Assembly (NCBI GenBank): GCA_017308515.1
Contig: JAFKEN010000007.1
Location: forward strand, 356,957-420,956
DNA: 64,000 nt
Direction of reading: 5' to 3'
From: Actinomycetales bacterium
Lineage (GTDB): Bacteria > Actinomycetota > Actinomycetes > Actinomycetales > Microbacteriaceae
Shown in pieces: positions 62,472 through 64,000 of the stretch (position 1 is its first letter; the number at the start of each line of letters is the position of its first letter). A program made the translations under genes and the position numbers. The notes under the pieces are model-generated. The model was given only the letters and a program-made list of their open reading frames with translations, ran no database searches and was not told the DNA's origin.

Positions 62472-63184
62472 CCGACGTCGACCGCGCCCCGCGCACCGCG
62501 CGCGGCACCCGCACCCGGCAGGCCCTGCTCGACGCGGCCGAGCAGGTCTTCGCCGAGCTCGGCTACACCGAGTCGTCGATCGTGCGGATCACCGAGGGCG
62601 CCGGCGTCGGCCAGGGCACCTTCTACCTCTACTTCGGCAGCAAGCTCGAGATCTTCGAGGAGCTCGTCGACGACCTCAACCGCCGGGTGCGGCACGCCAT
62701 GAGCGAGCACACCGCACGCGCCGCCGACCGCCTCGAGCGCGAGCGCGCCGGCTTCCGCGGCTTCTTCGAGTTCACGGCGCAGCACCCCGCCCTCTACCGG
62801 ATCGTGCGGGAGGCCGAATGGGTCTCGCCGCGCTCGCTGCGGCTGCACTATTCGCGCATCGTCGAGGGCTACATCGAGGGTCTCCGCGGGGCGCAGGCGG
62901 AGGGCGAGATCGGCGATCTCGACCCCACCGTCGCGGCCTGGGCGCTCATGGGCATCGGCGAGATGATCGGCATGCGCTGGGTGCTGTGGGGCTCCGAGGG
63001 GTCCGGCTCGGCCGGGAGCGACGCGCCGGAGGGCGGGGCCGACCCGGCCCGCGCCGGCGCCGCGGCCGATCCGCTCGCGAGCGGCACCTCGGCCGTGCCC
63101 GAGGAGGTCTTCGAGCAGATGATGCGCTTCATCGAGCGCGCACTCGACGCGGGGCGCCGACCCCGCACGGAGGGGGAGTCATGA
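62468..63184 (+). CDS. TetR-family transcriptional regulator
   Basis: This 238-residue protein has its N-terminal helix-turn-helix at about residues 15-60 (RQALLDAAEQVFAELGYTESS, ITEGAGVGQGTFYLYFGSKLEIF). The C-terminal ligand domain contains a ~35-residue Gly/Ala/Ser/Pro-rich insertion (about 177-210). Related regulators next to acyl-CoA synthetases respond to acyl-CoA. It overlaps both neighbours as ATGA and probably represses its own operon through the palindromes at 56127-56193. Confidence 0.92.
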   Translation: MTDVDRAPRTARGTRTRQALLDAAEQVFAELGYTESSIVRITEGAGVGQGTFYLYFGSKLEIFEELVDDLNRRVRHAMSEHTARAADRLERERAGFRGFFEFTAQHPALYRIVREAEWVSPRSLRLHYSRIVEGYIEGLRGAQAEGEIGDLDPTVAAWALMGIGEMIGMRWVLWGSEGSGSAGSDAPEGGADPARAGAAADPLASGTSAVPEEVFEQMMRFIERALDAGRRPRTEGES

Positions 63185-63930
63185 CCGGGGATCTGAGCGG
63201 TCGACGCGCGCTCGTCACGGGCGCCGCGAGCGGCATCGGGCGCGCCTGCGCGCAGGCGCTCGCCGCGCGCGGGGCGAGGGTCGTCATCGCCGACCTCGAC
63301 GGCGCCGCGGCGGCCGAGGTCGCCGACGCCCTCGGGGGCGAGAGCTGGCAGGTCGACCTCAGCGACCTCGACGCGCTCGCGGGGGTCGAGATCGAGGCCG
63401 ACATCGTCGTCAACAACGCGGGGATCCAGACCGTCGCCCCGATCCCCGAGTTCGACCCGGCGCGGTTCCGTCTCATGCTCGACCTCATGGTCACGGCGCC
63501 GTTCCTGCTGGTGCGGGCCGCCCTGCCGGGGATGTACGCGAAGGGCTGGGGCCGCGTCGTCAACATCAGCTCGGTGCACGGCCTGCGCGCGAGCGCCTAC
63601 AAGTCGGCCTACGTGACCGCCAAGCACGCCCTCGAGGGGCTCAGCAAGGTGACCGCGCTCGAGGGCGCCGCGCACGGCGTCACGAGCAACTGCGTCAACC
63701 CCGGCTACGTGCGCACGCCGCTCGTGGAGAAGCAGATCGCCGACCAGGCGCGCGTGCACGGCATCCCCGAGTCGGAGGTCGTGGAGAAGGTCATGCTCAC
63801 CGAGAGCGCCATCAAGCGGCTGCTCGAGCCGGAGGAGGTCGCCGACCTCGTGGCGTGGCTGTGCGGGCCGAGCTCGGGCATGGTGACCGGCACCTCCTAC
63901 GTCATGGACGGCGGGTGGACGGCGCGATGA
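63181..63930 (+). CDS. SDR dehydrogenase, 3-hydroxybutyrate dehydrogenase type
   Basis: This 249-residue short-chain dehydrogenase has the NAD site TGAASGIG, NNAGIQ, the catalytic Ser/Tyr/Lys in NISSVHGLRASAYKSAYVTAKHA and the family C-terminus GTSYVMDGGWTAR. The segment NCVNPGYVRTPLVEKQIADQA is characteristic of D-3-hydroxybutyrate dehydrogenase, which interconverts 3-hydroxybutyrate and acetoacetate with NAD. It is in the same transcription unit as the acyl-CoA synthetase, so ketone-body or short hydroxy-acid use is a reasonable reading. Confidence 0.9.
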   Translation: MTGDLSGRRALVTGAASGIGRACAQALAARGARVVIADLDGAAAAEVADALGGESWQVDLSDLDALAGVEIEADIVVNNAGIQTVAPIPEFDPARFRLMLDLMVTAPFLLVRAALPGMYAKGWGRVVNISSVHGLRASAYKSAYVTAKHALEGLSKVTALEGAAHGVTSNCVNPGYVRTPLVEKQIADQARVHGIPESEVVEKVMLTESAIKRLLEPEEVADLVAWLCGPSSGMVTGTSYVMDGGWTAR

Positions 63931-64000
63931 CGCTCACCGACCACGCCGTCGCGGTCGCGGGCGGCGAGCTCGCGGTCGCGGTGCTGGGGGAGCAGGATCC
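63927..64000 (+). CDS. Start of a further operon gene, possibly alpha/beta hydrolase
   Basis: Only the first 24 codons are in the window (MTLTDHAVAVAGGELAVAVLG...). The ATG overlaps the SDR stop as ATGA, so it belongs to the same operon. The pattern of a short beta strand followed by GGELAVAVLGEQD resembles the N-terminus of alpha/beta hydrolases, just before their usual HG motif, but this is too short to be sure. Confidence 0.5.
   Translation, partial: MTLTDHAVAVAGGELAVAVLGEQD

Overview
The window is about 64 kb of very GC-rich, densely coded DNA. Several traits point to a Gram-positive actinobacterium: an Lsr2 nucleoid protein, a very short AtpC, the dxr/rseP/ispG neighbourhood, a MoxR-DUF58-transglutaminase-FHA signalling locus, and many apparently leaderless promoters (TANNNT hexamer six bases before the start codon). 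The family Microbacteriaceae is my best guess. This is inference from gene content, not a database match. No tRNA, rRNA, CRISPR array, insertion sequence or prophage gene is visible, and no gene-free stretch exceeds 300 bases.

Layout. 1-4727: end of the F-type ATP synthase operon (atpH, A, G, D, C), with a strong hairpin between atpA and atpG. 4756-9110: housekeeping and repair genes (YaaA-type protein, TspO, the coupled alkylation-repair pair ogt-tag, an aldo/keto reductase, YceI). 9155-14011: a polyamine-type catabolic cluster, with an Lrp/AsnC regulator, a class III aminotransferase and an FAD oxidoreductase on the minus strand, divergent from an aldehyde dehydrogenase.

14083-32119: the most interesting part. 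It is an 18-kb block of nine same-strand genes: FHA protein, PP2C phosphatase, membrane Ser/Thr kinase, a 1969-residue surface protein of Ig-like and fibronectin III modules, MoxR ATPase, DUF58 protein, a transglutaminase-like membrane protein that lacks its catalytic Cys and His, a zinc-ribbon/FHA protein, and an FtsK/EssC-like ATPase. Overlapping ATGA/GTGA junctions tie several of these together. The order resembles the PFNA cluster described in bifidobacteria, with an FtsK-type ATPase added. I read it as a phosphorylation-controlled system that displays or assembles a giant surface protein.

32164-46314: nitrogen and polyamine metabolism, with alanine dehydrogenase, a PotDABC spermidine/putrescine importer, a GSAM-like aminotransferase, two 4-aminobutyrate aminotransferase paralogues, and smaller genes (MDR oxidoreductase, OsmC, LtrA, a small conserved-looking protein, a membrane protein with an HEFLH motif). 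Three intergenic regions next to these nitrogen genes and the Lrp cluster share a GATTC/GAATC motif, which suggests one regulon.

46408-56053: FKBP lipoprotein, dxr, a PadR-controlled membrane module, a DUF2330 protein, rseP, ispG, lsr2 and a stand-alone MoxR. 56265-64000: one tightly overlapping operon with a Liv-type ABC importer, an acyl-CoA synthetase, a TetR regulator, a 3-hydroxybutyrate-dehydrogenase-like SDR and the start of a further gene. It is preceded by a good sigma-70 promoter embedded in palindromes, and probably serves uptake and CoA activation of an organic acid.
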